A DNA stretch of 64,000 nt. It comes from an uncultured bacterium (GTDB lineage: Bacteria > Pseudomonadota > Alphaproteobacteria > Sphingomonadales > Sphingomonadaceae). The stretch spans positions 1 through 64,000 of the forward strand of contig CALOGB020000021.1 in the NCBI GenBank assembly GCA_942636505.2. The letters run 5' to 3'. Shown here one piece after another: positions 6,246-15,385 of the stretch. A program made the position numbers and the translations under genes. The notes below the pieces were generated by a model that saw only the letters and a program-made list of their open reading frames with translations, had not been told where the DNA came from and did no database searches. Each line of letters opens with the position of its first letter. The first letter of the stretch is position 1.

Positions 6246-8546
6246 ATGGACGATCTGTTACAGGAATTCATTGCGGAGACGCGCGAAACGCTGGAAGCGA
6301 TTGCCGGCGAGATCGTCGCGTGGGAGTCCGATCCGACCGATCGTGCGCGTCTCGATGCGATCTTCCGCTTCGTGCATACTGTAAAGGGCAGCTGCGGGTT
6401 CCTCGATCTGCCGCGGCTGGCCCGGCTCAGTCACGCAGCAGAGGACGTGTTGGCGGCGGTGCGCGACGGCAGGCGGACGCCCGATACCGCGCTGGTCGAC
6501 GCCGTGCTCGGCATCGTCGACCGGATCGGCGAGATCGTCGAGGCGATCGACGCGGGCGCAACGCTGGACGATTCGACCGAAGACTCGCTGATCGCCGCAC
6601 TGGCGCCGGATGCCAAACCTAAGGCCGCGCTCGTCGCGGTGCCTGCGGCCCGAGCGACCAGCCGCAGCGTCCGGCTCAACGTCGATCTGCTCGACCGGAT
6701 GATGAGCGGCATGTCCGACATGGTCCTGGCGCGCAACGACCTCGCGCGGCGATTGCGCGATGGCGACGCGGATCCGCAGGTCGAGGCGGCGCTTGAACGG
6801 TTGTCGCTGACGGTCGCCGACATGCGCGACACGGTCACGCGGACGCGCATGCAGAAGGTCGACGCGCTGTTCTCGGCGCTGCCCCGAATGGTGCGCGATA
6901 CCAGCGCGGAACTGGGGAAGTCGGTCAACCTCGTCATCGACGGTGCGGATGTCGAACTCGATCGCGAGATGATCGAGCTGATGCGCGATCCGTTGCTCCA
7001 CGTCATCCGCAACGCGATCGACCACGGTATCGAGACACCCGATGCGCGTCTGGCCGCGGGCAAGCCCGAGGCGGGGCGGCTTGTCGTGTCCGCGCGGCAA
7101 TCGGGCAACCAGATCCTCATCGAGATCAGCGACGACGGCCGGGGCATCGACGTCGCGCGGATCGTCGCCAAGGCGGCCGAGCAGAAGCTCCACACCGCGA
7201 CCGAACTGGCGGCGATGAGCGACGCGGCGAAGCTTGATCTGATCTTTGCGCCCGGCCTTTCGAGCCGTGATGTCGTCACTGCGACATCGGGACGCGGCGT
7301 CGGCATGGACGTGGTGCGCGCCAATATCGAGCAGATCGGCGGGCGCATCGTCCTCGTCAACGATCCGGGGAGGGGGCTGCGAATTATCGCGCGCGTCCCG
7401 CTGACGCTGTCGATCCTCACGACGCTGATCGTCGAAGTCGGAACGCAGCGTTTCGCGCTTGCACGCCAATCGGTCGAGGAGATCGTGCTGGTACGCGGCG
7501 ATCAGGTGCGGATCGAGACGATCGGCGATGCGGCGGCGGTGCTGGTGCGGGGGCGTCGCATGCCGTTGGTGGCGCTTGCCGGTCTGTTCGAGCTCGGGTC
7601 GGAACCGCCGCCGACGCTGGTGATCGTATCGACTCGCGAAGGTGATTACGCTCTAGGCGTCGACACCGTGATCGATACCGAGGAACTCGTCGTGAAGCCG
7701 GCGTCGCCCGCGATCATGGCGACGGGCGTGTATGCGGGCATGACCTTGCCCGACAACGGCTTGCCGATGCTGTTGCTCGACGCGGCGGGGATCGCGACTG
7801 TCGCTGGCTTGCGGTTCGCCCCGGTGGCGGTGAACGACTCGGTCGAGGAGGTCGCTGTTCCCGGCATCCCGGCGCTGCTTTTCGACGATCTCGACGGGCA
7901 GCGGCGCGCGATCGCGCTGGCGGTGATCGACCGCGTCGAGCCCGTACCGGTCGACGCGATCCGCCGGACCGCGGGGGCGATGAGACTGACGATAGGCGAC
8001 GCGATCATCCCGGTTCATGCGGTCGGCGGGTTCGGTGATCGCGCCGAGATCGCAGTGCTGCGACTTACCGACGGCGAGAGCGAGATGGCCTATGCGATCG
8101 CCGAAGCGATCGAAATCGTGGCGTTGCCCGCGGAGATGGCGCCGGCGCGGCGTGGCGGAACGGATGCAGGCGCTCCGATCGCGGGTGTCGTGCTGATCGC
8201 CGGCGAGCAGGTCGAAGTAGTCGATCCGCATGCCTTGTTCGCCGGCGAGCCGGTCAGGATCGCGACTCCGCCGGTATGCCTGTTGCAGGTCGATGGATCT
8301 GGATGGATGGAAACCTTCCTGAAACCTGCGCTCGAGGCCTCGGGCTATCGCTGCGTCACGGCGTTGGCGGCGGGCGAGACGGCGGCGGTCGCGCTGGCGA
8401 TGGAGGATGCGCCGGTCTCTGCTGCGCACGCGCCAGTAGTGACGCTGCGGCGATCGCGGATGGCGGACGGCGATGATGACCCGAGCATATATCGCTATGA
8501 CCGCCCCGCGCTGATCGCTGCAATCGCCGCGCGGAGGGGATTGTGA
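6246..8546 (+). CDS. cheA: Chemotaxis histidine kinase CheA with degenerate C-terminal receiver
   Basis: A 766-residue kinase. An N-terminal HPt domain carries phospho-His H44 in FVHTVKGSCGF. After a dimerisation region (about 140-200) come the ATPase boxes HVIRNAIDHGIE (N box), ISDDGRGID (G1) and GRGVGMDVV (G2), then a CheW-like regulatory domain (about 375-510). No clear P2 domain is seen. The C-terminal part is unusual: about 510-670 is a second, diverged CheW-like region, and the last roughly 95 residues resemble a receiver fold (VCLLQVDGSGWMETFLKP, then YRYDRPALIAAI) with no aspartate at the phosphorylation strand. It should phosphorylate CheY and CheB in response to receptors, none of which is encoded here. 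Confidence 0.93.
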   Translation: MDDLLQEFIAETRETLEAIAGEIVAWESDPTDRARLDAIFRFVHTVKGSCGFLDLPRLARLSHAAEDVLAAVRDGRRTPDTALVDAVLGIVDRIGEIVEAIDAGATLDDSTEDSLIAALAPDAKPKAALVAVPAARATSRSVRLNVDLLDRMMSGMSDMVLARNDLARRLRDGDADPQVEAALERLSLTVADMRDTVTRTRMQKVDALFSALPRMVRDTSAELGKSVNLVIDGADVELDREMIELMRDPLLHVIRNAIDHGIETPDARLAAGKPEAGRLVVSARQSGNQILIEISDDGRGIDVARIVAKAAEQKLHTATELAAMSDAAKLDLIFAPGLSSRDVVTATSGRGVGMDVVRANIEQIGGRIVLVNDPGRGLRIIARVPLTLSILTTLIVEVGTQRFALARQSVEEIVLVRGDQVRIETIGDAAAVLVRGRRMPLVALAGLFELGSEPPPTLVIVSTREGDYALGVDTVIDTEELVVKPASPAIMATGVYAGMTLPDNGLPMLLLDAAGIATVAGLRFAPVAVNDSVEEVAVPGIPALLFDDLDGQRRAIALAVIDRVEPVPVDAIRRTAGAMRLTIGDAIIPVHAVGGFGDRAEIAVLRLTDGESEMAYAIAEAIEIVALPAEMAPARRGGTDAGAPIAGVVLIAGEQVEVVDPHALFAGEPVRIATPPVCLLQVDGSGWMETFLKPALEASGYRCVTALAAGETAAVALAMEDAPVSAAHAPVVTLRRSRMADGDDDPSIYRYDRPALIAAIAARRGL

Positions 8547-8971
8547 GCGACCTGTTCCTGATTGCGCATATCGCCGGTCGCGGGGTCGCGATCGACGCGG
8601 CGCAGGTCGATTCGGTGGTCGATATCGGCGAGATCGTCGCGGTGCCTCGCGCCGAGGCGTTCGTGCGCGGACTGGCCGCGTTGCGCAGCCGGGTCGTGAC
8701 CGTGATCGACACCGGGATCGCGCTGGGGCTCGCACCGACTCCCGATGCGATGCACCGCGCGGTCATCACGATCGTCGATGGCCATCATTACGCGATTCTC
8801 GTTGATTCGGTCGAGGACGTCGCGCCGTTCGCCCGGCTGCCGTTGTCGTCGGGCTTGGCGCTTCGAGGTGGTTGGGCGTCGGTTGGCACTGGGATCGTAG
8901 AGCGCGACGGCGAGCCCTTGCTTATCATCGATCTCGCTGTCGTCCTGCCGACGTCTCCGCTCGCGGCGTGA
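8543..8971 (+). CDS. cheW: CheW chemotaxis coupling protein
   Basis: A 142-residue CheW domain that bridges chemoreceptors and CheA. The GTG start overlaps the cheA stop (GTGA), implying coupled translation. Recognisable family features are the early AAQVDSVVDIGEIVAVP segment, the RGLAALRSRVVTVIDTG core and the late VERDGEPLLIIDLAVVL strand. No extra domains are present. Sequence identity to well-studied CheW proteins looks low, but the CheA-CheW-CheY order leaves little doubt. Confidence 0.88.
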   Translation: MSDLFLIAHIAGRGVAIDAAQVDSVVDIGEIVAVPRAEAFVRGLAALRSRVVTVIDTGIALGLAPTPDAMHRAVITIVDGHHYAILVDSVEDVAPFARLPLSSGLALRGGWASVGTGIVERDGEPLLIIDLAVVLPTSPLAA

Positions 8972-9056
8972 CGTTTTGCGCCGAAGTTCCGACGCTTAAC
9001 TCCCTACTTACTGTTTGCGATCTAGGACGGTCGCACGATTTCCCGGAAGGCTTTCC

Positions 9057-9422
9057 ATGAAGACCTGTCTTGTCGTCGACGATTCGAAAGTGATCCGAAA
9101 AGTCGCGCGCCACATTCTCGAAACGCTCGACTTCACCGTCACCGAAGCCTGCGATGGTCGCGAGGCGTTGGCCTCCTGCATGGCGTCGATCCCCGACGTG
9201 ATCCTGCTCGACTGGAACATGCCCGTGATGAGCGGGATGGATTTCCTCCGCGCGTTGCGCGAGGCGGACGTGCCGCGCCGGCCCAAGGTCGTGTTCTGCA
9301 CCACCGAGAACGGCATGGCGTATATCCGTGCGGCGATCGAGGCGGGCGCTGACGAATATGTGATGAAGCCGTTCGACCGCGATACGCTGGAATCGAAGCT
9401 CCAGATCGTCGGCATGGCCTGA
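9057..9422 (+). CDS. cheY: CheY-like response regulator
   Basis: A 121-residue stand-alone receiver domain. The acidic pair is D8-D9 in VVDDSK, phospho-acceptor D52 is in LLDWNMPVMSG, the switch Thr is in FCTTEN, and the conserved Lys is in YVMKPF. ATG 9057 was chosen because GGAAGG lies 7 nt upstream. It most likely carries the CheA output to the flagellar motor. A half-match to a CtrA site (TTAA at 8996) lies upstream but the second half-site is off register. Confidence 0.92.
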   Translation: MKTCLVVDDSKVIRKVARHILETLDFTVTEACDGREALASCMASIPDVILLDWNMPVMSGMDFLRALREADVPRRPKVVFCTTENGMAYIRAAIEAGADEYVMKPFDRDTLESKLQIVGMA

Positions 9423-9435
9423 TCCAGGCCAAGCC

Positions 9436-10554
9436 GTGACGACCCGGACTCACTCTGCCGAGCGGCATGCGGACCGCGACAGGCTCGACAGCGCAAGGGT
9501 CCTGATCGTCGACGACTCGGTGGTCGTCCGCGCGGTGATCGCCCGGCTGATCGATGCGAGCGACCGGTTTTCGGTCGTCGGCGCGGTCGGCAACGTTGCG
9601 GCGGCCTTGGCATTCCTGGAGCGTGCAACGGTCGACTTCATCCTGCTCGATATCGAGATGCCGGGGATCGACGGGCTCAGCGCGTTGCCCGACCTGATCG
9701 CGGCGGGGCAGGGCGCGAAGGTCCTGATCGTGTCGTCCAGCGCGAACGAGGGCGGGGCAACGGCGGTCCGCGCGCTCGCTCTCGGTGCTGCCGAGACGCT
9801 GACCAAGCCATCGACGAGTGCCCTGTCGACGCGGTTTGGTTCGGCTCTGGTCACCAAGCTAGAGGCGCTGTGCGAGTATCCGGCGCAGATGCCGCCTGCG
9901 CTGGTCTTGCGCTCACCCGTCTCGCCGACGCTGCCCGCGGACAAGCCGTTGCCGATCCGCCCGGTCTCGACCAGCGACGACTATGACATCGTTGCGATCG
10001 GTGCCTCGACCGGCGGCATCCATGCGCTGAGCCAGATGTTCGGTCAGATTCCCGCTGGGTTCCGCCTGCCGATCGTCATCACCCAACATCTACCCGCGTC
10101 GTTCATGCCCTATTTCGCCGCGCAGATCGCAGTGCTTGCCGGACGCCCCTGCGATGTCGCAGTCGACCGGATGCGGATTCGACCGGGCCGGATCACCATC
10201 GCACCCGGCGACGCGCATCTCAAAGCTGTGAAGCTGTCCGAAGGTGGCGCGGCCTTTCGTCTGACGCACGAGGCCGCGCTTAGCGGGTGCATGCCGTCGG
10301 TCGACCCGATGCTGGCCTCGCTTGCCGACGTCTATGGCGCGCGCCTCCTCGCAGTCGTGCTCAGCGGCATGGGGCGCGACGGTGCGGAGGGGGCACGGCG
10401 GGTCCACGACAGCGGCGGGTGCGTCGTCGTGCAGGATCAGCAAAGCTCGGTGGTGTGGGGCATGCCGGGTGCGATCGCCACCTCGGGCATCGCCGACGCC
10501 GTGCTGGCCCCCGAAGCAATCGGTCGCCTCGCAGCGACGCGACGCCGACCATGA
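9436..10554 (+). CDS. cheB: CheB chemotaxis protein-glutamate methylesterase
   Basis: A 372-residue two-domain protein. The receiver domain (about 20-140) has phospho-acceptor D72 in LLDIEMPGIDG. The linker leads to the CheB methylesterase domain (about 180-370), with catalytic Ser in GASTGGIHAL, His in ITQHLPASFMPYFA and Asp in GMGRDGAEG. It demethylates or deamidates receptor glutamates during adaptation. It starts with GTG 13 nt after cheY, and its stop overlaps cheR (ATGA). Confidence 0.94.
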   Translation: MTTRTHSAERHADRDRLDSARVLIVDDSVVVRAVIARLIDASDRFSVVGAVGNVAAALAFLERATVDFILLDIEMPGIDGLSALPDLIAAGQGAKVLIVSSSANEGGATAVRALALGAAETLTKPSTSALSTRFGSALVTKLEALCEYPAQMPPALVLRSPVSPTLPADKPLPIRPVSTSDDYDIVAIGASTGGIHALSQMFGQIPAGFRLPIVITQHLPASFMPYFAAQIAVLAGRPCDVAVDRMRIRPGRITIAPGDAHLKAVKLSEGGAAFRLTHEAALSGCMPSVDPMLASLADVYGARLLAVVLSGMGRDGAEGARRVHDSGGCVVVQDQQSSVVWGMPGAIATSGIADAVLAPEAIGRLAATRRRP

Positions 10555-11387
10555 CGTCCCGCGCCGTTCCCGCACCCGCTGCGTCGCAGGCGACGATCAA
10601 CGTCCTCACCGCGTTGCTCGAGGCGCGTACCGGTCAACAGATCGCCGCGTATCGCTCATGGCGGCTCGACACCGCGCTGAAACCGCTGTTGCGCGCGCGC
10701 AAGCTCGATACGCTCGACCAGTTGGTGACCCAGTTGCTGCAGGGAAGCGACCGTTCGATCGGCGACTCGATCGTCGATGCCCTCGTCAATCAGGAGACGT
10801 CGTTCTTCCGCGACGCGCAGGTATTCGAGATGCTCGCCGAGGCGGTCGCGGACGCCGAGCGTGACGGGCGTCGCGCACGGATGTGGTGCGCAGGCTGTTC
10901 GACCGGTCAGGAGCCGCTCTCGCTCGCGATGCAGTTCGCCGAACGTCGCGAGACGAGTGGCGTCCCCATGCCCGAGATCGTCGCCACCGACGTATCCGAT
11001 GCTGCCGTCGCCCGCGCGCGATCCGGTCGCTTCTCGCAGTTCGAGATCCAGCGCGGACTGCCGGTGCGTCGCATGATCCGCTGGTTCGACACGACCGGCA
11101 GCGAGTGGGTGGCGAAGCCCGACCTGCTCGGGATGGTCGCCTTCCGCCGGATGAACCTGGTATCCGACCCAGCGCCGCCCGGACAGTTCGACATGGTCCT
11201 GTGCCGCAACGTGCTGCTGTACCTGTCGACCGATACCAAGGCCGAGGTGTTCCCGAAGATCGCCAAGGCGATGAAGCCGGGCGGCGTGCTGGTGATGGGG
11301 GCGGGCGAAACCGTGATCGGCCAGACAAGCGCCTTCGCGCCGAGCAAGCGGTTCCGCGGCTTCTACGAAATGCCCGCGCAGGGGTAA
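10551..11387 (+). CDS. cheR: CheR chemotaxis protein methyltransferase
   Basis: A 278-residue SAM-dependent methyltransferase that methylates chemoreceptor glutamates, opposing CheB. The helical N-terminal CheR domain covers about residues 10-75. The catalytic domain has NQETSFFRD, the SAM-binding loop WCAGCSTGQEPLSLAM, the acidic ATDVSDAAV motif and FDMVLCRNVLLY. ATG 10551 overlaps the cheB stop codon. It closes the che gene run. No cheD, cheZ, receptor or flagellar gene is adjacent. Confidence 0.94.
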   Translation: MTSRAVPAPAASQATINVLTALLEARTGQQIAAYRSWRLDTALKPLLRARKLDTLDQLVTQLLQGSDRSIGDSIVDALVNQETSFFRDAQVFEMLAEAVADAERDGRRARMWCAGCSTGQEPLSLAMQFAERRETSGVPMPEIVATDVSDAAVARARSGRFSQFEIQRGLPVRRMIRWFDTTGSEWVAKPDLLGMVAFRRMNLVSDPAPPGQFDMVLCRNVLLYLSTDTKAEVFPKIAKAMKPGGVLVMGAGETVIGQTSAFAPSKRFRGFYEMPAQG

Positions 11388-11472
11388 TCGGTCCACCTCA
11401 CGACCGGCCGGTCGCCGTGACTTGCCGGCGATCTCGCCATATGGATCAGGCATCGTCCACCGGGTGTCTCGC

Positions 11473-12177
11473 ATGCGCAAATTCTTCGATCCTATTCTCG
11501 CAGGGGGGAACCTCAGGGATCGACTGCGGGCGTGCCTGGGCGCGCTGCTCGGCATCGGCCTGACCAGCGCGATCAGTGCGGCGGTCGTTCACCCGCACGG
11601 CGCGTTCCTGCTGATCGCCGCGCCGATGGGCGCCGCGGCCGTCCTCGTGTTCGCGGTACCGGCGAGCCCGCTGGCACAGCCCTGGTCGGTCATCGGCGGG
11701 AATATCATCGCCGCGCTGGTCGGGGTCACCGTGAGGATGCTCGTACCGATGCCTGAACTCGCAGCGCCGATCGCGGTCGGCGCGGCGATCCTGATGATGT
11801 CGCTGACCCGATCGCTGCATCCGCCCGCGGGTGCGGTCGCGTTGACCGCGGTGGTTGGGGGGCCTGCGGTTATCGACGCGGGCTTCGCGTTCGTGCTGGT
11901 CCCGATCGCGCTGAACGCTATCATACTGACGGCGTTCGGAATCCTGTTTCACCGGTTTTCAGGGCATAGCTATCCGCACCGCGTGCCCGTTGCGGCGTCC
12001 GTGCCGACCGAAGCCGCGCTCCGGGCCGAAGATCTCGACAAGGCGCTCGCCGATCTCGGCGAAACGCTCGACGTCAGCCGTGAGGACCTCGACCTGTTGT
12101 TTGGTCGTGTCGAATATCACGCAGCCCAACGGCGTACGCTCATGGCTGGCGGCGGCCCCGTGGGACGCGCGGCCTAG
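11473..12177 (+). CDS. HPP family integral membrane protein
   Basis: A 234-residue protein with at least four hydrophobic helices (about residues 18-160) and the diagnostic LHPPAGAVALTAV segment that names the HPP family. An acidic, helical cytoplasmic tail follows. Related HPP proteins include nitrite transporters of chloroplasts and cyanobacteria; the substrate here is not known. ATG 11473 (MRKFFD) was preferred over the in-frame upstream codon at 11422 because the latter gives an atypical extension. The stop overlaps the stop of the convergent cdd gene through a shared CTAG. Confidence 0.82.
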   Translation: MRKFFDPILAGGNLRDRLRACLGALLGIGLTSAISAAVVHPHGAFLLIAAPMGAAAVLVFAVPASPLAQPWSVIGGNIIAALVGVTVRMLVPMPELAAPIAVGAAILMMSLTRSLHPPAGAVALTAVVGGPAVIDAGFAFVLVPIALNAIILTAFGILFHRFSGHSYPHRVPVAASVPTEAALRAEDLDKALADLGETLDVSREDLDLLFGRVEYHAAQRRTLMAGGGPVGRAA

Positions 12178-12623
12178 CTGATCCCCAGGTCCGCCGGGCC
12201 GAACGCGTCAGGCAGCAATTCCGATACGACATAGGTTCGGATCGCATCGCCTTCCGCCGCGCCGCAATGCACCGGCAGGTCGCGGCCGCCCATCTGCGCC
12301 GCTTCGTTGATGACTTGGCGACAGCGCCCACAGGGACTGACGGGGGACGTGCCGGTGGCGCGGCCGTCGGCATCCATCGCGCCGCCGATCACGCCGATCG
12401 CGACGATATCGCGCAGGCGGCCCGCCGCACTGGCGGTGGCGATCGCAACCGTCTCGGCACACAGCGACAGGCCGTAGCTCGCATTCTCGAAGTTCGCGCC
12501 GGTGATCACCATGCCGTCGTCGAGCAGCACGGCCGCACCGACCGCGAACCGCGAATAGGGCGCGTGGGCGTTCTTCGAGGCGTCGCGTGCTGCGGCCACG
12601 AGTTGCGTTGCTTGTTCGTTCAT
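12174..12623 (-). CDS. cdd: Cytidine deaminase
   Basis: A 149-residue zinc deaminase converting cytidine/deoxycytidine to uridine/deoxyuridine in pyrimidine salvage. The N-terminal APYSRFAVGAAV and NFENASYGLSLCAE motifs carry zinc ligand C55 and catalytic E57. PCGRC supplies zinc ligands C98 and C101. The length matches the homotetrameric type. Its start overlaps the stop of the upstream GH25 gene (ATGA), so the two are probably one transcript, although no functional link is obvious. Confidence 0.95.
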   Translation of the reverse strand: MNEQATQLVAAARDASKNAHAPYSRFAVGAAVLLDDGMVITGANFENASYGLSLCAETVAIATASAAGRLRDIVAIGVIGGAMDADGRATGTSPVSPCGRCRQVINEAAQMGGRDLPVHCGAAEGDAIRTYVVSELLPDAFGPADLGIS

Positions 12624-13297
12624 GATGCCACCACGTCCCAGTTCACCGGTCCCTCGATCCCGTCGATGCGGCGGAAGTCGCTCGCGCGCCACATCCGCCA
12701 CGGCCGCGCGGTGTAGTCGGGCTTGAGGATATTCTCCACCGCCCAAAGCGGCCGCGGCACGGCGTCCGACAGCGTATATTTTGAGTCCACGGCCTTGCTG
12801 ATCCGCAACATGACCGGCTGCCGGGTGTGCGTCTCGACCATCGTCACGAACTGCGCGATGTCGGCGATCAGCGTCTCGCGGTCCGGTCGCGCGGTACAAT
12901 CGTCGTGGAAGGCGATGTCGACCGCGGTCGGCAAGGCGTCGGACGTACGCGGGACGAAAGTGTTGAACGCGTTGGCCTGCTCGTCGGCACGCTGGCACAA
13001 GGAATAGACATGGACCGCGCCACGTCGCAGGCCGGCATCGGGCAGCGCCGCCCAGTTCGCCTCGAACGTCGGATCGCGGCGGTCGGTGCCCGACGTCGCG
13101 ACGATATAGGCGAAGTCGGCACCGCTCGCGCGCACCGTGCCCCATTCGACGGGGCCGGGGTTCTCGGCGAGGTCGATGCCCTGCAGCGGGTAGTGTTTGA
13201 CGTCGGGGTGCCAGCCGGTCGCGGCGGTCCAGCCGCAGATACCGACGAAGCCGGTCGCGGCCAGCGCGGCCGCGAATTTCAAAAGTGCGTGAGCCAT
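12620..13297 (-). CDS. GH25 family muramidase-like protein
   Basis: A 225-residue protein with an N-terminal hydrophobic segment (about residues 5-25), probably a signal anchor. It then has GIDLAENPGPVEW and FAYIVATSGTDRRDPTF, the DxS/E-type start of the GH25 barrel, and LPTAVDIAFHDDC, which corresponds to the catalytic Asp/Glu strand of the family. GH25 enzymes cleave peptidoglycan between MurNAc and GlcNAc. Catalytic residues are less canonical than in characterised lysozymes, so activity is probable rather than certain. Confidence 0.8.
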   Translation of the reverse strand: MAHALLKFAAALAATGFVGICGWTAATGWHPDVKHYPLQGIDLAENPGPVEWGTVRASGADFAYIVATSGTDRRDPTFEANWAALPDAGLRRGAVHVYSLCQRADEQANAFNTFVPRTSDALPTAVDIAFHDDCTARPDRETLIADIAQFVTMVETHTRQPVMLRISKAVDSKYTLSDAVPRPLWAVENILKPDYTARPWRMWRASDFRRIDGIEGPVNWDVVAS

Positions 13298-13304
13298 GGG
13301 TCTT

Positions 13305-13787
13305 CTAGTTGCGGATGTGGAGGACGCAGATCAGCGTGAACAGCCGTCGCGCGGTGTCGAAATCGACCTCGATCTTGCCGTCGAGACGCTCTTTCAGCAG
13401 CTCGGCGGCTTCGTTGTGGACGCCGCGGCGCGCCATGTCGACCGTCTCGATCTGCGCCGGGGAGGATTGCCGGATCGCCTGGTAATAGCTGTCGCAGATC
13501 GCGAAATAATCGCGGATCGGTCGGCGGAAGCGCCCGAGCGCGAGCACCAAAGTCTCGAGATGCGTGTCGTTTTCGCGGTGGATATGGATGCCGAGGCGTC
13601 CTTCCTCAGACTGCAGCTTGATCTTGTAGGGGCCGGCATAGCCATCGGCATAGGCACGCTGCGGGGCGAAGTGATTGCCCTCGATCAGGTCGAAGATCGC
13701 GATCCGCCGCTCCTGCTCGACGTCGGGCGAGCGCCAGCCAAGACTGGTCTCGTCGAGTTGCACGTCGATGATCCGCGGGTCGGCCAT
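13305..13787 (-). CDS. UPF0262 family protein
   Basis: A 160-residue protein matching the alphaproteobacterial UPF0262 family in length and in the segments EQERRIAIFDLIEGNHF, LGRFRRPIRDYFAICDSYY and ARRGVHNEAAELL. The function is unknown. The start at 13787 (MADPRIIDV) is the family start; longer in-frame versions would run into the dnaB gene on the other strand. It is divergent from dnaB, with 99 nt between them, and 7 nt upstream of the GH25 gene. Confidence 0.88.
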   Translation of the reverse strand: MADPRIIDVQLDETSLGWRSPDVEQERRIAIFDLIEGNHFAPQRAYADGYAGPYKIKLQSEEGRLGIHIHRENDTHLETLVLALGRFRRPIRDYFAICDSYYQAIRQSSPAQIETVDMARRGVHNEAAELLKERLDGKIEVDFDTARRLFTLICVLHIRN

Positions 13788-13886
13788 ACCGGCTCGATAG
13801 CGGCGCGCATTCGCCCTGTCACTTATCCCCAGCATTCCGGCGCGAGTAGCTTGGACGACGACCCGTCCATCGCGTAGGTGCAGGGG

Positions 13887-15377
13887 ATGGCAACTCTCGC
13901 ATTCCCCGTTCCCGCCGTGGCCGAGCCGCAGCAGCTTCCCCGCAACGTCGAAGCCGAGGCCGCGATGCTCGGTGCGATGATGATCGACAACCGCCTCGCG
14001 GACGATCTGGTCGACAAGCTCGAACCTGGGCATTTCTTCGAGCCGGTCCACGGGCGCATCTTCGCGGCGATCAAGACGCTGCGCGGCAACGACATGCTGG
14101 TGACGCCAGTGACGCTGCGGCCGATGTTCGATGCGGACGAGGGTATGCGCGAGTTGGGCGGGCCGGCGTATCTGGCTGGGCTGACGGGCAGCGGTGCAGG
14201 CCTGATCGGCGCGCGCCAGTTCGCGCAGCAGATCTATGACCTCGCGATGCTCCGCGCGCTCGTGTCGGTCGGTCGCACGCTCGTCGATCGCGCGATGGAC
14301 ACCTCCGAGGAGGTCAATCCGCGCGCGCAGATCGAACTGGCCGAGGAGGAGCTGTTCAAGGTTGCGGCCGACGGCGGTTCCGAAAACACGGTGAAGTCGT
14401 TCGCGCAGGCGACGACGGCGGCGGTCAAGATGGCCGAGCGCGCGCTGAACTCTGGCGGCAATCTATCGGGCGTCACCACCGGCATCGATTCGATCAACGC
14501 GAAGATCGGCGGCATGCATCACAGCGATCTGATGATCCTCGCCGGCCGTCCGGGCATGGGCAAGACCTCGCTCGCGACCAACATTGCGTTCAATGCCGCG
14601 CGGCGCTGGATGCGCGACATGGCCGACGGGATCGCGCCGAAGGACTCGGTCGGCGCGAAGGTCGCGTTCTTCTCGCTGGAAATGTCCGCGGATCAGCTGG
14701 CGACGCGTATTCTCGCCGAGCAATCGCAGATCAGTTCCGAATCGCTCCGCATGGGTAAAATCAGCCGGACCGAGTTCGCACAGCTCGCCGCCGCCGCCGC
14801 GGAACTGGAGAACCTGCCGCTGTTCATCGACGATACCGGCGGTCTCTCGATCGGCGCACTGCATACGCGCGTGCGCCGGTTGCAGCGCCGGCATAACAAC
14901 GAGATCGGGCTGGTGGTGGTCGATTACCTCCAGCTGCTGTCGGGCTCGGGCAAGAGCAAGGACGGCAACCGCGTCCAGGAAATCTCCGAAATTTCGCGTG
15001 GGCTGAAGACGCTGGCGAAGGACCTCAACGTGCCCGTGCTGGCGCTGTCGCAGCTTTCGCGTGCGGTGGAATCGCGCGAGGACAAGACGCCGATGCTCTC
15101 GGATCTTCGCGAATCCGGCTCGATCGAGCAGGACGCCGACATGGTCTGGTTCGTGTACCGCGAGGATTATTACGTCGCGTCGAAGGAACCCAAGCGGCCG
15201 GCGGAGGGGGATAGCTCGAAGATCTTCGAGGACCATGCGTCGTGGGCGGCGGAGATGGAGCGAGTCTATGGCTTGGCGGAACTGATCATCGCGAAGCAGC
15301 GTCACGGTGCGACCGGCAAGGTCCGGATGAAGTTCGATCCGACGATTACCAAGTTCTCGGATCTCGCCGAGTATTGA
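13887..15377 (+). CDS. dnaB: Replicative DNA helicase DnaB
   Basis: A 496-residue hexameric helicase that unwinds DNA ahead of the replication fork and binds primase. The N-terminal domain (about 20-130) starts LPRNVEAEAAMLGAMM. The RecA-like domain has Walker A GRPGMGKTS (about 218-226), Walker B LVVVDYLQLLSGSG and the arginine-finger region LRESGSIEQDADMVWFVYR. The start at 13887 has AGGTG 8 nt upstream; an in-frame GTG at 13878 is the alternative. The neighbours are unrelated. Confidence 0.95.
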   Translation: MATLAFPVPAVAEPQQLPRNVEAEAAMLGAMMIDNRLADDLVDKLEPGHFFEPVHGRIFAAIKTLRGNDMLVTPVTLRPMFDADEGMRELGGPAYLAGLTGSGAGLIGARQFAQQIYDLAMLRALVSVGRTLVDRAMDTSEEVNPRAQIELAEEELFKVAADGGSENTVKSFAQATTAAVKMAERALNSGGNLSGVTTGIDSINAKIGGMHHSDLMILAGRPGMGKTSLATNIAFNAARRWMRDMADGIAPKDSVGAKVAFFSLEMSADQLATRILAEQSQISSESLRMGKISRTEFAQLAAAAAELENLPLFIDDTGGLSIGALHTRVRRLQRRHNNEIGLVVVDYLQLLSGSGKSKDGNRVQEISEISRGLKTLAKDLNVPVLALSQLSRAVESREDKTPMLSDLRESGSIEQDADMVWFVYREDYYVASKEPKRPAEGDSSKIFEDHASWAAEMERVYGLAELIIAKQRHGATGKVRMKFDPTITKFSDLAEY

Positions 15378-15385
15378 TCCCATCG

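Noticed and set aside
8996-9010. A CtrA site upstream of cheY
   Set aside because: TTAA is followed after seven bases by CTTA; the second half-site is out of register and weaker than those at 6194 and 44111.
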